A stretch of 64,000 bases of DNA from positions 53,824 through 117,823 of the forward strand of contig DYEC01000022.1 of the NCBI GenBank assembly GCA_020725865.1. Direction: 5' to 3'. This document shows positions 18,802-26,118 of the stretch, piece after piece. How positions within the stretch are numbered: the stretch's first letter is position 1; every line of letters begins with the position of its first letter. A program made the position numbers and the translations under genes. The notes below the pieces were generated by a model. It made no database searches and was not told where the DNA came from. It was given only the letters and a program-made list of their open reading frames with translations. The DNA comes from Anaerolinea sp. GTDB taxonomy: Bacteria; Chloroflexota; Anaerolineae; Anaerolineales; Anaerolineaceae.

Positions 18802-19695
18802 CTATTTGGATGTTTTTGATTGTATCCACCCTGTTATGGTTTCTCCGACGATTTTCAGGCTTTCCACGCTTATCTTATCTGCAGTATCGGATGTGGTGTG
18901 CCAGTATGGGTAATCGAAGTCAATGATGTCAACTGCAGGAATACCATTTTCAACAAAAGGTATATGGTCGTCAAGGATACTGTACTTATATTCAGGAATA
19001 AAGTATTGCGAATAACCAAGCAGCTTTGCCTGATCCCATATCTCGGTTGTCAGAACAGAGTCAGAATTCTTCTCCATGTATATATTTAAGTCTTGATCTC
19101 CAATCATATCTATAATAACAACACCATTTGGGTGTCGGTCAAGCGTTTTTACAAAACTTTTTGATCCGAGTATCCAGTCCCAGCCGGGGATATTACCCTG
19201 ATCTTCCGCGTCAAAAAAGACAAGCCAAATTTCTATTGGAAGGTCTCTAGGAATTTTGCGACCGAGTTCCACCAAAACTGCTACTCCTGAAGCGCCGTCG
19301 TTAGCACCAGGAACGGGCTCACGCCGCCTTTCGGAGTTGGGGTCTTTATCGGCAAACTGGCGGGAGTCATAGTGAGCGCCCAGAATAAACCAATCGGTCC
19401 CATGACCTCGTTTGGCAATAACATTCTTAACTCTATGACCGAGTTGCCGGCTTTCCTGGATTTCTACTTGCCATTCATGCTTTTTCAGTTCTTCAGTGAT
19501 CCAATGGGTGGTTTGGATATGAGAATGGCTGCCGGGCACCCGTGCCCCAAGCGAAAGCTGATATTGGACATCCTGATAAGCCCGAGCAGCGTCAAAGCTA
19601 ATCCTGCCTGGCCTTGCAGATAGTGCAAACCGGATCACTGTCAAGGTGGCCAAAACGACAAAAAGTAACCAAATAATAACTCTTCTGCGTCTCAT
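18802..19695 (-). CDS. M28-family zinc metallopeptidase or glutaminyl-cyclase-like protein, membrane-anchored
   Basis: The 297-residue protein opens with RRRR and a single hydrophobic helix (about 6-26), suggesting a signal anchor and an extracytoplasmic enzyme. The M28 pattern follows: ILGAHYDSR (His/Asp ligands), [23 protein letters not shown] (Asp/Glu-Glu-like site), IDMIGD, and [19 protein letters not shown] (last His ligand). Members are aminopeptidases or glutaminyl-peptide cyclotransferases; the [10 protein letters not shown] stretch and short length lean toward the cyclase-like branch. It overlaps the trmFO stop by four bases (ATGA). Confidence 0.82.
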   Translation of the reverse strand: MRRRRVIIWLLFVVLATLTVIRFALSARPGRISFDAARAYQDVQYQLSLGARVPGSHSHIQTTHWITEELKKHEWQVEIQESRQLGHRVKNVIAKRGHGTDWFILGAHYDSRQFADKDPNSERRREPVPGANDGASGVAVLVELGRKIPRDLPIEIWLVFFDAEDQGNIPGWDWILGSKSFVKTLDRHPNGVVIIDMIGDQDLNIYMEKNSDSVLTTEIWDQAKLLGYSQYFIPEYKYSILDDHIPFVENGIPAVDIIDFDYPYWHTTSDTADKISVESLKIVGETITGWIQSKTSK

Positions 19696-21053
19696 TTGCC
19701 TTCAAGAACCATTCCGGATTCCTTCCTGAACCGTTCGAGGTTTTCTAAAGCTCTCTGGGCATAAAGCCGGACACGTTCACCTTTGTCGCGAGGCGTTAGC
19801 CCAAGAGGTGGCAATATGCCAAAATTGGCCTTCATTGGCTGAAAGTTCTGGATGGAAGCCTGGGTAATATACTGACACAACGCGCCGATCATTGTTTCGG
19901 GAGGCAAGACAAGGGGAGGTAAACCCCTTATATAACGAGCAGCGTTCATTCCCGCTACGAGCCCGGTAGCGATATTTCCGGCATATCCTTCGACCCCTGT
20001 GATCTGTCCAGCAAAGAAGAGATTCTCCCTTTTTCTCAATTGCAGGGTCGGTTTCAACAACACCGGAGAAGCCAGAAACGTATTTCTGTGCATTTGCCCG
20101 TAGCGCACAAACTCGGCTTGCTCCAGACCAGGGATCATGCGAAAGACACGTCTTTGTTCGGGAAATGTAAGATTAGTTTGAAACCCTACCAGGTTGTATA
20201 AAGTGGCAGAAACATTGTCCTGCCGGAGCTGAACAATAGCGTAGGGGCGTTTTCCTGTATGCGGGTTCTGCAACCCGATTGGACGCATTGGTCCAAAAGC
20301 GAGCGCCATCTCACCGCGTTCTGCCAGAACCTCAACTGGAAGGCAACCTTCAAAAAAAGTTTTGTTCCCTGCAGTGACACCAGAACGTATTTCTGCCTCG
20401 AATTCTTTCAGTGGGATTCTTTGTGCTGTGCGCAGTGCCTGCACAAATTCCAGGTATTGTTCTTTCTCGAAAGGGCAGTTGATGTAGTCACCTTCGTTTT
20501 GTTGCCCTCGCCCATAGCGCGAGGCGTAGAATGCAATATTCATGTTAATGGTGTCTGCGGTGACAATAGGGGCAATTGCATCATAGAAATATAAATTTTC
20601 AGTGCCAGTGATAGATTGGAGGGCAGATGAAAGTGCCGGGGAGGTTAATGGCCCACTGGCGATAATCACTGTTCCGTCTGGGATGGATTGAACTTCCTGG
20701 CGAATCAAGATAATGTTTGGATGATTGGAGATTTTTTCAGTGACCAATGTAGAAAAAGCATGACGGTCTACTGCCAGTGCGCCCCCTGCCGGTAAGGCGG
20801 TTTGATCTGCACACCAGATGAGCAGGGAGCCCAGGCGGCGAAGTTCTTCTTTGAGTAAACCGGCAGCACGGTCTAGCAAGTTTGAGCCTAGTGAGTTTGA
20901 ACAAACCAGCTCTGCTAGATTTGCACCAATGTGTGCCCCGGTGCTTTTTTGAGGGCGCATTTCGTAGAGCTTTACGGCGATGCCCATTTGAGCAGCCTGC
21001 CAGGCTGCCTCACTTCCTGCTAGCCCTCCTCCTATGATGATAAGCTCTTCCAT
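19692..21053 (-). CDS. trmFO: tRNA (uracil-54-C5)-methyltransferase, folate-dependent
   Basis: The 453-residue protein starts [19 protein letters not shown], an FAD-binding GxGxxG, and contains CSNSLGS, the ALAVDRHAF motif, [26 protein letters not shown] and [11 protein letters not shown], all typical of TrmFO. The enzyme uses methylene-tetrahydrofolate and FADH2 to make ribothymidine-54 in tRNA. The paired catalytic cysteines (CSNSLG and EGCLP) are present. It is transcribed divergently from rpoN, sharing a 132-bp intergenic region that carries the rpoN sigma-54 promoter and a palindrome. Confidence 0.95.
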   Translation of the reverse strand: MEELIIIGGGLAGSEAAWQAAQMGIAVKLYEMRPQKSTGAHIGANLAELVCSNSLGSNLLDRAAGLLKEELRRLGSLLIWCADQTALPAGGALAVDRHAFSTLVTEKISNHPNIILIRQEVQSIPDGTVIIASGPLTSPALSSALQSITGTENLYFYDAIAPIVTADTINMNIAFYASRYGRGQQNEGDYINCPFEKEQYLEFVQALRTAQRIPLKEFEAEIRSGVTAGNKTFFEGCLPVEVLAERGEMALAFGPMRPIGLQNPHTGKRPYAIVQLRQDNVSATLYNLVGFQTNLTFPEQRRVFRMIPGLEQAEFVRYGQMHRNTFLASPVLLKPTLQLRKRENLFFAGQITGVEGYAGNIATGLVAGMNAARYIRGLPPLVLPPETMIGALCQYITQASIQNFQPMKANFGILPPLGLTPRDKGERVRLYAQRALENLERFRKESGMVLEGK

Positions 21054-21083
21054 CGCCTTTACTGAAATTGCCGTTTTTCAACT

Positions 21084-21114
21084 TGGATACGGTAAGGATT
21101 TTACCATTTATCCA
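21084..21114. promoter_or_regulatory. Interrupted palindrome upstream of the rpoN sigma-54 promoter
   Basis: TGGATA-c-GGTAA, a 5-base centre, then TTACC-att-TATCCA form an imperfect 31-bp inverted repeat ending 10 bases before the -24 box. It could be an operator or activator site, or act on the divergent trmFO promoter. Function is inferred only from position. Confidence 0.45.
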
Positions 21115-21124
21115 TGAATCAGAT

Positions 21125-21140
21125 TGGCATCAAACTTGCA
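21125..21140 (+). promoter_or_regulatory. Sigma-54 (-24/-12) promoter of rpoN operon
   Basis: TGGCATCAAACTTGCA matches the sigma-54 consensus TGGCAC-N5-TTGCA in both invariant dinucleotides (GG, GC) with correct spacing. The predicted start of transcription is near 21151, 35 bases before the rpoN ATG. It implies rpoN is controlled by its own product. Confidence 0.82.
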
Positions 21141-21185
21141 CCGTTAAGCATGTCTGAATATACTTGTATGTAAGAAGGAAACAGG

Positions 21186-22589
21186 ATGCTACAACAAATT
21201 CATTATCAGGCACTTCGCCCACAGACAACTGCTCATCTGGCTCAAACAATGACTCTTCTCAGCCTGACAGTGGATGAGCTGCGAAATCAGATTGAAACTG
21301 AATTATCCAATAATCCGGCTTTAGAACTGGTTGAGGAGCGCCGTTGTCCTACCTGTCGCCGATTGCTTCCCAAACAGGGAATTTGCCCGGTGTGTAGCTG
21401 TCCTCAGAATAATGAACCGGTGGTTTTTGTCTCTGCTCGGGAAGATTTTTATTTTGGTGGGGAGCGCACTGATGATGACTACCCGGAGAATGATTTTCCA
21501 GTAGTCGAAGATAAACTCCCTACATACGTTTTACGTCAGGTTGCTTCGGAGCTTACCAGGGAAGAGTTAAGTGTTGCGGCATATCTTCTCACTCATCTGG
21601 ACGATGATGGACTTCTCACCGTGCCCTTAGCAGAAATCGCTCGTTACTGTCACGTTTCCTTGCTTTTTGTGCAACGGATACAGCAAATTATCCAGCGCGC
21701 GGATCCAATTGGGGTGGGCTCTACATCGCCTCAGGAAGCTTTGCTCGTTCAATTAGATGTATTATCAGAGAGCCGGAAAGTCCCGCAGCTTGCCAGAGAC
21801 ATGATCATGGAGGCAATGAACCTCCTTAGTCGCAGACAATATGCCGAGCTGGCACGGCAGTTTCATGTTCCGATCCGGCAGGTCCAGCAAGTTGCGCACT
21901 TTATCAGCGAGAATCTCAATCCTTTTCCAGGGCGTTCCTCATGGGGGGATGGTAGACAATCCAATGGGAGCAGAACGAATGTCTATCGTCATCCCGATAT
22001 TTTGATTTACTACGTTAATGATGATCCAAGTGGTCAACTCATGGTCGAAATTATTATGCCGATTAGTGGGACTTTGCAAGTTAATCCGCTATTCCGCCAG
22101 GCTTTGCAGCAAACCTCGGGCGAAAATCGCGAAGCCTGTAAGGAAGATTTGGAACGGGCTTCTTTGTTTGTAAAATGCTTGCAGCAGCGAAATCACACCA
22201 TGAAGCGCTTGATACAACGGGTTGTCTCACTTCAAAGGGATTTTATCCTTTATGGGGAAGAACATCTAAATTCCATTACTCGTGTGCAACTTGCACGCGA
22301 ATTGGATGTTCATGAATCAACCATTTCACGCGCAGTCGCAAATAAAACAGTACAATTACCTAACCGCAAAATCATCCCACTTTCTGCATTTTTTGATCGA
22401 AGCCTGAATGTCAGATCTGTCTTGTGCGACCTGATTTCAAAGGAGACAAAGCCGCTTAGTGATTCTGAACTAGCAGAGCTTCTTGCTGCTCGAGGATTTC
22501 AGGTTGCCAGGCGGACGGTTGCCAAATATCGAGCCATGGAGGGTATATTGCCTGCGCATTTGCGCCGCGCAGTTTCTATATCAAAATGA
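21186..22589 (+). CDS. rpoN: RNA polymerase sigma-54 factor with an N-terminal zinc ribbon
   Basis: The 467-residue protein has region I (residues 1-50: Gln/Leu-rich with LSNNPALEL), the core-binding region, the HTH (LARELDVHESTISRAVANKT, LPNRKIIPLSAFF) and a perfect RpoN box ARRTVAKYR at 441-449. Between region I and the core-binding domain, where an acidic region II is normal, is a CxxC-N9-CxxC zinc ribbon (C54, C57, C67, C70) followed by an acidic stretch. Sigma-54 recognises -24/-12 promoters and needs an AAA+ activator, here encoded two genes downstream. The gene overlaps the sensor kinase by four bases. Confidence 0.95.
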   Translation: MLQQIHYQALRPQTTAHLAQTMTLLSLTVDELRNQIETELSNNPALELVEERRCPTCRRLLPKQGICPVCSCPQNNEPVVFVSAREDFYFGGERTDDDYPENDFPVVEDKLPTYVLRQVASELTREELSVAAYLLTHLDDDGLLTVPLAEIARYCHVSLLFVQRIQQIIQRADPIGVGSTSPQEALLVQLDVLSESRKVPQLARDMIMEAMNLLSRRQYAELARQFHVPIRQVQQVAHFISENLNPFPGRSSWGDGRQSNGSRTNVYRHPDILIYYVNDDPSGQLMVEIIMPISGTLQVNPLFRQALQQTSGENREACKEDLERASLFVKCLQQRNHTMKRLIQRVVSLQRDFILYGEEHLNSITRVQLARELDVHESTISRAVANKTVQLPNRKIIPLSAFFDRSLNVRSVLCDLISKETKPLSDSELAELLAARGFQVARRTVAKYRAMEGILPAHLRRAVSISK

Positions 22590-24535
22590 CACCATCGCTT
22601 TCACCCAATTCGCCATCTACCAGCAAAGCCCATATGCTTAGCCTGGACGGGCTTGAGCTTTTATTGGATCAAATTCAAGAACCGGCATTGATTCTGGATG
22701 GGGGAACGGGTCTCATTGCAATTGTAAATAGTGCATTTATTAAACTGACTGCTTTTACCAAAACGGATTTGAAGAATGCTGCTTTGCATGTTTGTTTTTC
22801 TGATTTACCTGATTGGCCCTTATTACCCGGCGAGGTATATTCGGGTGTCTTAAGGCTACGTAATCGAAAAGATTTATCAGTTAAATTAAAGACGCTGGCA
22901 TTAGATTCCACAAAGCACTGGTTGCTGGCTATCTTAAGCACAGAAGAGCAAAGTACCAGCGCGGATTTATCCACTAGGTATTTTTTCGTTCTCAGGTCAT
23001 TTTTGGCTTTATTGGAGAAAAGCGAACCTCAGGATTTCGCCCATGTTTTGGATGAACTGCTAGGCTTAATGGCACAACAGTTTGATACGCATTGCCTGTG
23101 TATATATCAAGCAGAGAGCAGTGCGCCTTTTTTGCGAAAAGTTGCCACGCTGGAGGATGAGAGTAAATTCCCAGTGTTGCTTCCGGCTTCCGATTTGATT
23201 CGACTGTCTTCATCAGCTATTTGGATACCTGGGCGACGCGTTTTAACGGAGCTTCATAAAGTGGGAAGAACCCAAGAGTTAGAATGCATTGCCAGCACCC
23301 CTATTCGGCAGGGTAATGCAATCTGGGGATTGTTGGTGGTTGGTGAGTATAAAAATCAAGCGGATAGTCAGGTTGTTTGGCTTCTGGATTTTTGGGCGAC
23401 TTTAATCGCTTTTTGTTACCAGTGGGTTATCAAACAAGCCAGTCTTCAGCTTGAGAGGGAGCAAAATCAGCGAAAAATACTGATACGAGACGGTATGTTT
23501 GATTCCACCAAACAGGGGATATTGGTGCTTGGAAATGACCTTTCAATTACTGAAATCAATTCCTCCGCAGAGATCATGTTGGGATATGCAGGGGGCGAGG
23601 TCATTGGGCAAGCTGTTGAGAATGTGTTGATTGGGCCTGACGGATTGATGCCTGCGCTCGCAGCTGCGCGTCATGGTATACCGACCCATAATCTCGGAAC
23701 AGTTTTATTACACCGACGTAATGGTCAGGCTTTCCCATCCCACGTCGAAATCATTCCGGTATTGCGCGATGACGAAACAATGGGGATTATTGTTCTGATT
23801 GAAGATATCAGTGAAAATGAACAGATTCGTTTGCGAACACAACAGCTTGAGCATCGCGCGGTTTTGGGAGAGTTTACAGCCGTTTTTGCTCATGAGGTTC
23901 GTAATCCAATCAATAATATCTCAACTGGTTTACAATTACTGGCTGAGATGCTTTCGTCTGATGATCCCGGTCAAGAGGTGATTAACCGCATGCTCAATGA
24001 CTGTAACCGCCTCAACCATCTTATGGAGTCGGTTCTTTCATTTTCTCGTCCAATGGACACACGGTTTGAGCGAGTTGATTTGCCTGTTTTGGTGCGACGT
24101 GTATTAGATCGTTGGCGGCCGAGATTGGCAAAAGTAGGAGTCGAGCTGTTTTATCAGGCGGAGCAAAACCTGCCAGCTGTGAGAGGGGATCCGCGCGCAT
24201 TGGAGCAAGTATTCACTAATTTAATCAGTAATGCTGTTGAAGCAATGAGTAAGAGCGGAGGACATCTTGCAGTGCGAGTTTTGGGTGGAAAGCCTGTGGC
24301 AGGACAACCGCAAATTGAGGTTACAGTGTCTGATGATGGGCCTGGCATTCCAGAGGAGATTCGGGAACGAATTTTTGAGCCTTTTGTGACTGCAAGTGCA
24401 AGAGGAACCGGTTTGGGGCTGGCAATTACCAAGCAAATTGTCACAGCTCACCGCGGTAGTATCACTGTAAACACTTTTCCTGGGGGGACAATGTTTCAAG
24501 TATGTCTCCCTGCTATTGAGGATGACGAACAATGA
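22586..24535 (+). CDS. Cytoplasmic PAS-GAF-PAS sensor histidine kinase (NtrB-like)
   Basis: The 649-residue protein has a PAS-like domain (about 25-120), a GAF-like domain (about 145-290), a second PAS (about 305-420, LGNDLSITEINSSAEIMLGY), HisKA with H436 in FAHEVRNPINNI, and HATPase_c (NLISNAVEAMSKSGG, DDGPGIPEEI, GTGLGLAITKQIV). No membrane helix is present, so the signal is intracellular. ATG 22586 overlaps the rpoN stop and its own stop overlaps the response regulator start (ATGA both times), showing a tightly coupled three-gene unit. It is the likely phosphodonor for D53 of the next protein. Confidence 0.92.
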   Translation: MTPSLSPNSPSTSKAHMLSLDGLELLLDQIQEPALILDGGTGLIAIVNSAFIKLTAFTKTDLKNAALHVCFSDLPDWPLLPGEVYSGVLRLRNRKDLSVKLKTLALDSTKHWLLAILSTEEQSTSADLSTRYFFVLRSFLALLEKSEPQDFAHVLDELLGLMAQQFDTHCLCIYQAESSAPFLRKVATLEDESKFPVLLPASDLIRLSSSAIWIPGRRVLTELHKVGRTQELECIASTPIRQGNAIWGLLVVGEYKNQADSQVVWLLDFWATLIAFCYQWVIKQASLQLEREQNQRKILIRDGMFDSTKQGILVLGNDLSITEINSSAEIMLGYAGGEVIGQAVENVLIGPDGLMPALAAARHGIPTHNLGTVLLHRRNGQAFPSHVEIIPVLRDDETMGIIVLIEDISENEQIRLRTQQLEHRAVLGEFTAVFAHEVRNPINNISTGLQLLAEMLSSDDPGQEVINRMLNDCNRLNHLMESVLSFSRPMDTRFERVDLPVLVRRVLDRWRPRLAKVGVELFYQAEQNLPAVRGDPRALEQVFTNLISNAVEAMSKSGGHLAVRVLGGKPVAGQPQIEVTVSDDGPGIPEEIRERIFEPFVTASARGTGLGLAITKQIVTAHRGSITVNTFPGGTMFQVCLPAIEDDEQ

Positions 24536-25704
24536 GCATGACTGTTTTGATTGTGGATGATGAAGAAAACGCACGGGAGAATATTGGTGCTTTGTTAAAA
24601 AAGAAGGGATATGATGTTATTGGAGTTGCGACTTTGGCAGAAGCCAGAAGCAATCTGGAGCATGGTGCTGGTGATATTGTCCTATTGGATGTTCAGCTTC
24701 CAGATGGATATGGTCCAAACCTTTTACTTGAAACTGCTCATTTGCCTTTTTGTCCTCCAATTATCTTAATCACCGCTTATGGGGATATTGAAATGGCGGT
24801 AGAAGCCATGAAGAATGGCGCTCATGACTTCTTGACCAAGCCAATTGTTTTTTCGCAATTGGAAAAGTCCATTCAGCGCGCCAGTGAGATTGTGGCAATG
24901 AGACGAGAATTGGATCACATTCGCCAGGCGCAACAAAAAGTTCCATTCGTAGTGGGGAAGAGCCCTCAAATGCAATCGGTATTGGCACAGGCAGAACGTG
25001 CTGCGGCTGCTTCTGTGTCGGTTCTCATTACCGGGGAAACAGGAACGGGTAAAGAAGTTCTGGCTCAATTTATTCATCGCTCAGGCCCGCGCGCTAGCAA
25101 ACCATTTATCGCGGTTAATTGCGCTGCCATTCAGAATACAATGCTGGAGTCTGAACTGTTTGGCTATGAAGCTGGCGCATTCACTGGGGCAGAGCGCCGT
25201 AAGCATGGCTTGATGGAAGTAGCAGATGGTGGCGTATTGTTTTTGGATGAGATTTCATCCATGCCAATGGACATGCAGGCAAAACTCTTACGTGCTATTG
25301 AAGAGAGAGCCTTTCGTCGCGTGGGTGGAACCAGTTTGATACACGTGGATGTGCAGATTCTTGCGGCTTCAAATCGCAACTTAATTCAAATGATGCAAGC
25401 TGGACAATTTCGTGAAGATCTGTATTATCGCCTAAAAGTGGTTGATTTGCATCTGCCACCGTTGAGGGATCGCAGTATAGATGTTCCAGAATTGGTAGGC
25501 TTTTTTATTCGAGAGAACAATCCACGTCTCGGGGTTAATATTCATGGGGTTACTCAACGTGCCATGAATGCCTTAATGTCCTATACTTGGCCAGGCAATA
25601 TACGCGAGTTAAGAAATGCAGTTGAGAGGGCAATGCTTTTTTGTGATGGGGAAGAAATTGATTTATCCCATTTGCCCTTTGACATCTCCCGTGTGAATAA
25701 TTAA
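24532..25704 (+). CDS. NtrC-family sigma-54 activator without DNA-binding domain
   Basis: The 390-residue protein has a receiver domain (D9/D10, phospho-acceptor D53 in LLDVQLPDG, K in FLTKPI) and an AAA+ sigma-54 interaction domain with Walker A GETGTGKE (168-175), GAFTGA (215-220), Walker B GGVLFLDEI and arginine-finger region. It ends ISRVNN directly after the AAA+ lid, so the Fis-type HTH of NtrC (469 aa) is missing, and the 59-base downstream gap has no room for a frameshifted one. Natural HTH-less activators exist (FlgR of Helicobacter pylori, CtcC of Chlamydia) and act from solution. It should activate sigma-54 at the two promoters found here. Confidence 0.93.
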   Translation: MSMTVLIVDDEENARENIGALLKKKGYDVIGVATLAEARSNLEHGAGDIVLLDVQLPDGYGPNLLLETAHLPFCPPIILITAYGDIEMAVEAMKNGAHDFLTKPIVFSQLEKSIQRASEIVAMRRELDHIRQAQQKVPFVVGKSPQMQSVLAQAERAAAASVSVLITGETGTGKEVLAQFIHRSGPRASKPFIAVNCAAIQNTMLESELFGYEAGAFTGAERRKHGLMEVADGGVLFLDEISSMPMDMQAKLLRAIEERAFRRVGGTSLIHVDVQILAASNRNLIQMMQAGQFREDLYYRLKVVDLHLPPLRDRSIDVPELVGFFIRENNPRLGVNIHGVTQRAMNALMSYTWPGNIRELRNAVERAMLFCDGEEIDLSHLPFDISRVNN

Positions 25705-25711
25705 AAAATAA

Positions 25712-25727
25712 TGGCATATTTCTTGCA
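25712..25727 (+). promoter_or_regulatory. Sigma-54 (-24/-12) promoter of the membrane protein/TPR/protease operon
   Basis: TGGCATATTTCTTGCA has the invariant GG and GC at the required spacing and shares 11 to 12 of 16 bases with the promoter before rpoN (TGGCAT and CTTGCA ends identical). The predicted transcription start is near 25738. Confidence 0.88.
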
Positions 25728-25732
25728 TCATC

Positions 25733-25758
25733 CCTCCTGAAAACATCTCTTCAGGAGG
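25733..25758 (+). promoter_or_regulatory. Inverted repeat overlapping the ribosome-binding site of the 107-aa membrane gene
   Basis: CCTCCTGA (25733-25740) and TCAGGAGG (25751-25758) are perfect 8-bp arms around a 10-base loop. The right arm contains the AGGAGG ribosome-binding site, five bases before ATG 25764. A transcript beginning upstream of 25733 could hide this site; one starting at the predicted sigma-54 start near 25738 would lack most of the left arm. Confidence 0.6.
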
Positions 25759-25763
25759 CGATA

Positions 25764-26087
25764 ATGTTTCAGCTTACTGTGCCCGAATTTATGATGACAA
25801 TGGCAGCCTGCTTGTTTGTGATGGGAGTTCTTTGTATTCTCTCAGGGGTTTTTATTCTGGTTTCAAAAGTAATGATGGGTGAGTTACGGTCTGTCACTAG
25901 GCAGGTTGCGCATCTTGCCCAAAAAGGGATTGCGGACGATCTCTCCGGATTGGTAGGAAATACTTCTGCATTATTGGAGGCATTGACACAACTTGTTCGC
26001 ACGGCGTCCGGGGTTGGGATGTTTCTGGTAATGGTAGGCTTTCTATTAGTTGCCTGCTCGTTTTACCTTGTCAATCAGATTAAATAG
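25764..26087 (+). CDS. Small two-helix membrane protein of the sigma-54 module
   Basis: The 107-residue protein has two hydrophobic helices (about 10-34 and 82-104) joined by a polar loop of about 45 residues (GELRSVTRQVAHLAQKGIADD onward is helical and mixed charge). It is the first gene after the second sigma-54 promoter and lies 31 bases before the TPR gene, so it is coregulated with the TPR protein and the protease. I do not recognise a family. A membrane docking point for the TPR protein or a sensor of membrane state are possibilities, both inferred from context. Confidence 0.75.
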   Translation: MFQLTVPEFMMTMAACLFVMGVLCILSGVFILVSKVMMGELRSVTRQVAHLAQKGIADDLSGLVGNTSALLEALTQLVRTASGVGMFLVMVGFLLVACSFYLVNQIK

Positions 26088-26118
26088 CTTGGGTTTGTCG
26101 AGGTGCCTCGGAGGATCA

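Noticed and set aside
25628..25677. Nested arms GGGCAA...ATGGG / CCCAT...TTGCCC upstream of the second sigma-54 promoter looked like an activator site.
   Set aside because: It lies in coding sequence of the activator gene, spacing is irregular, and it does not resemble the palindrome before rpoN.
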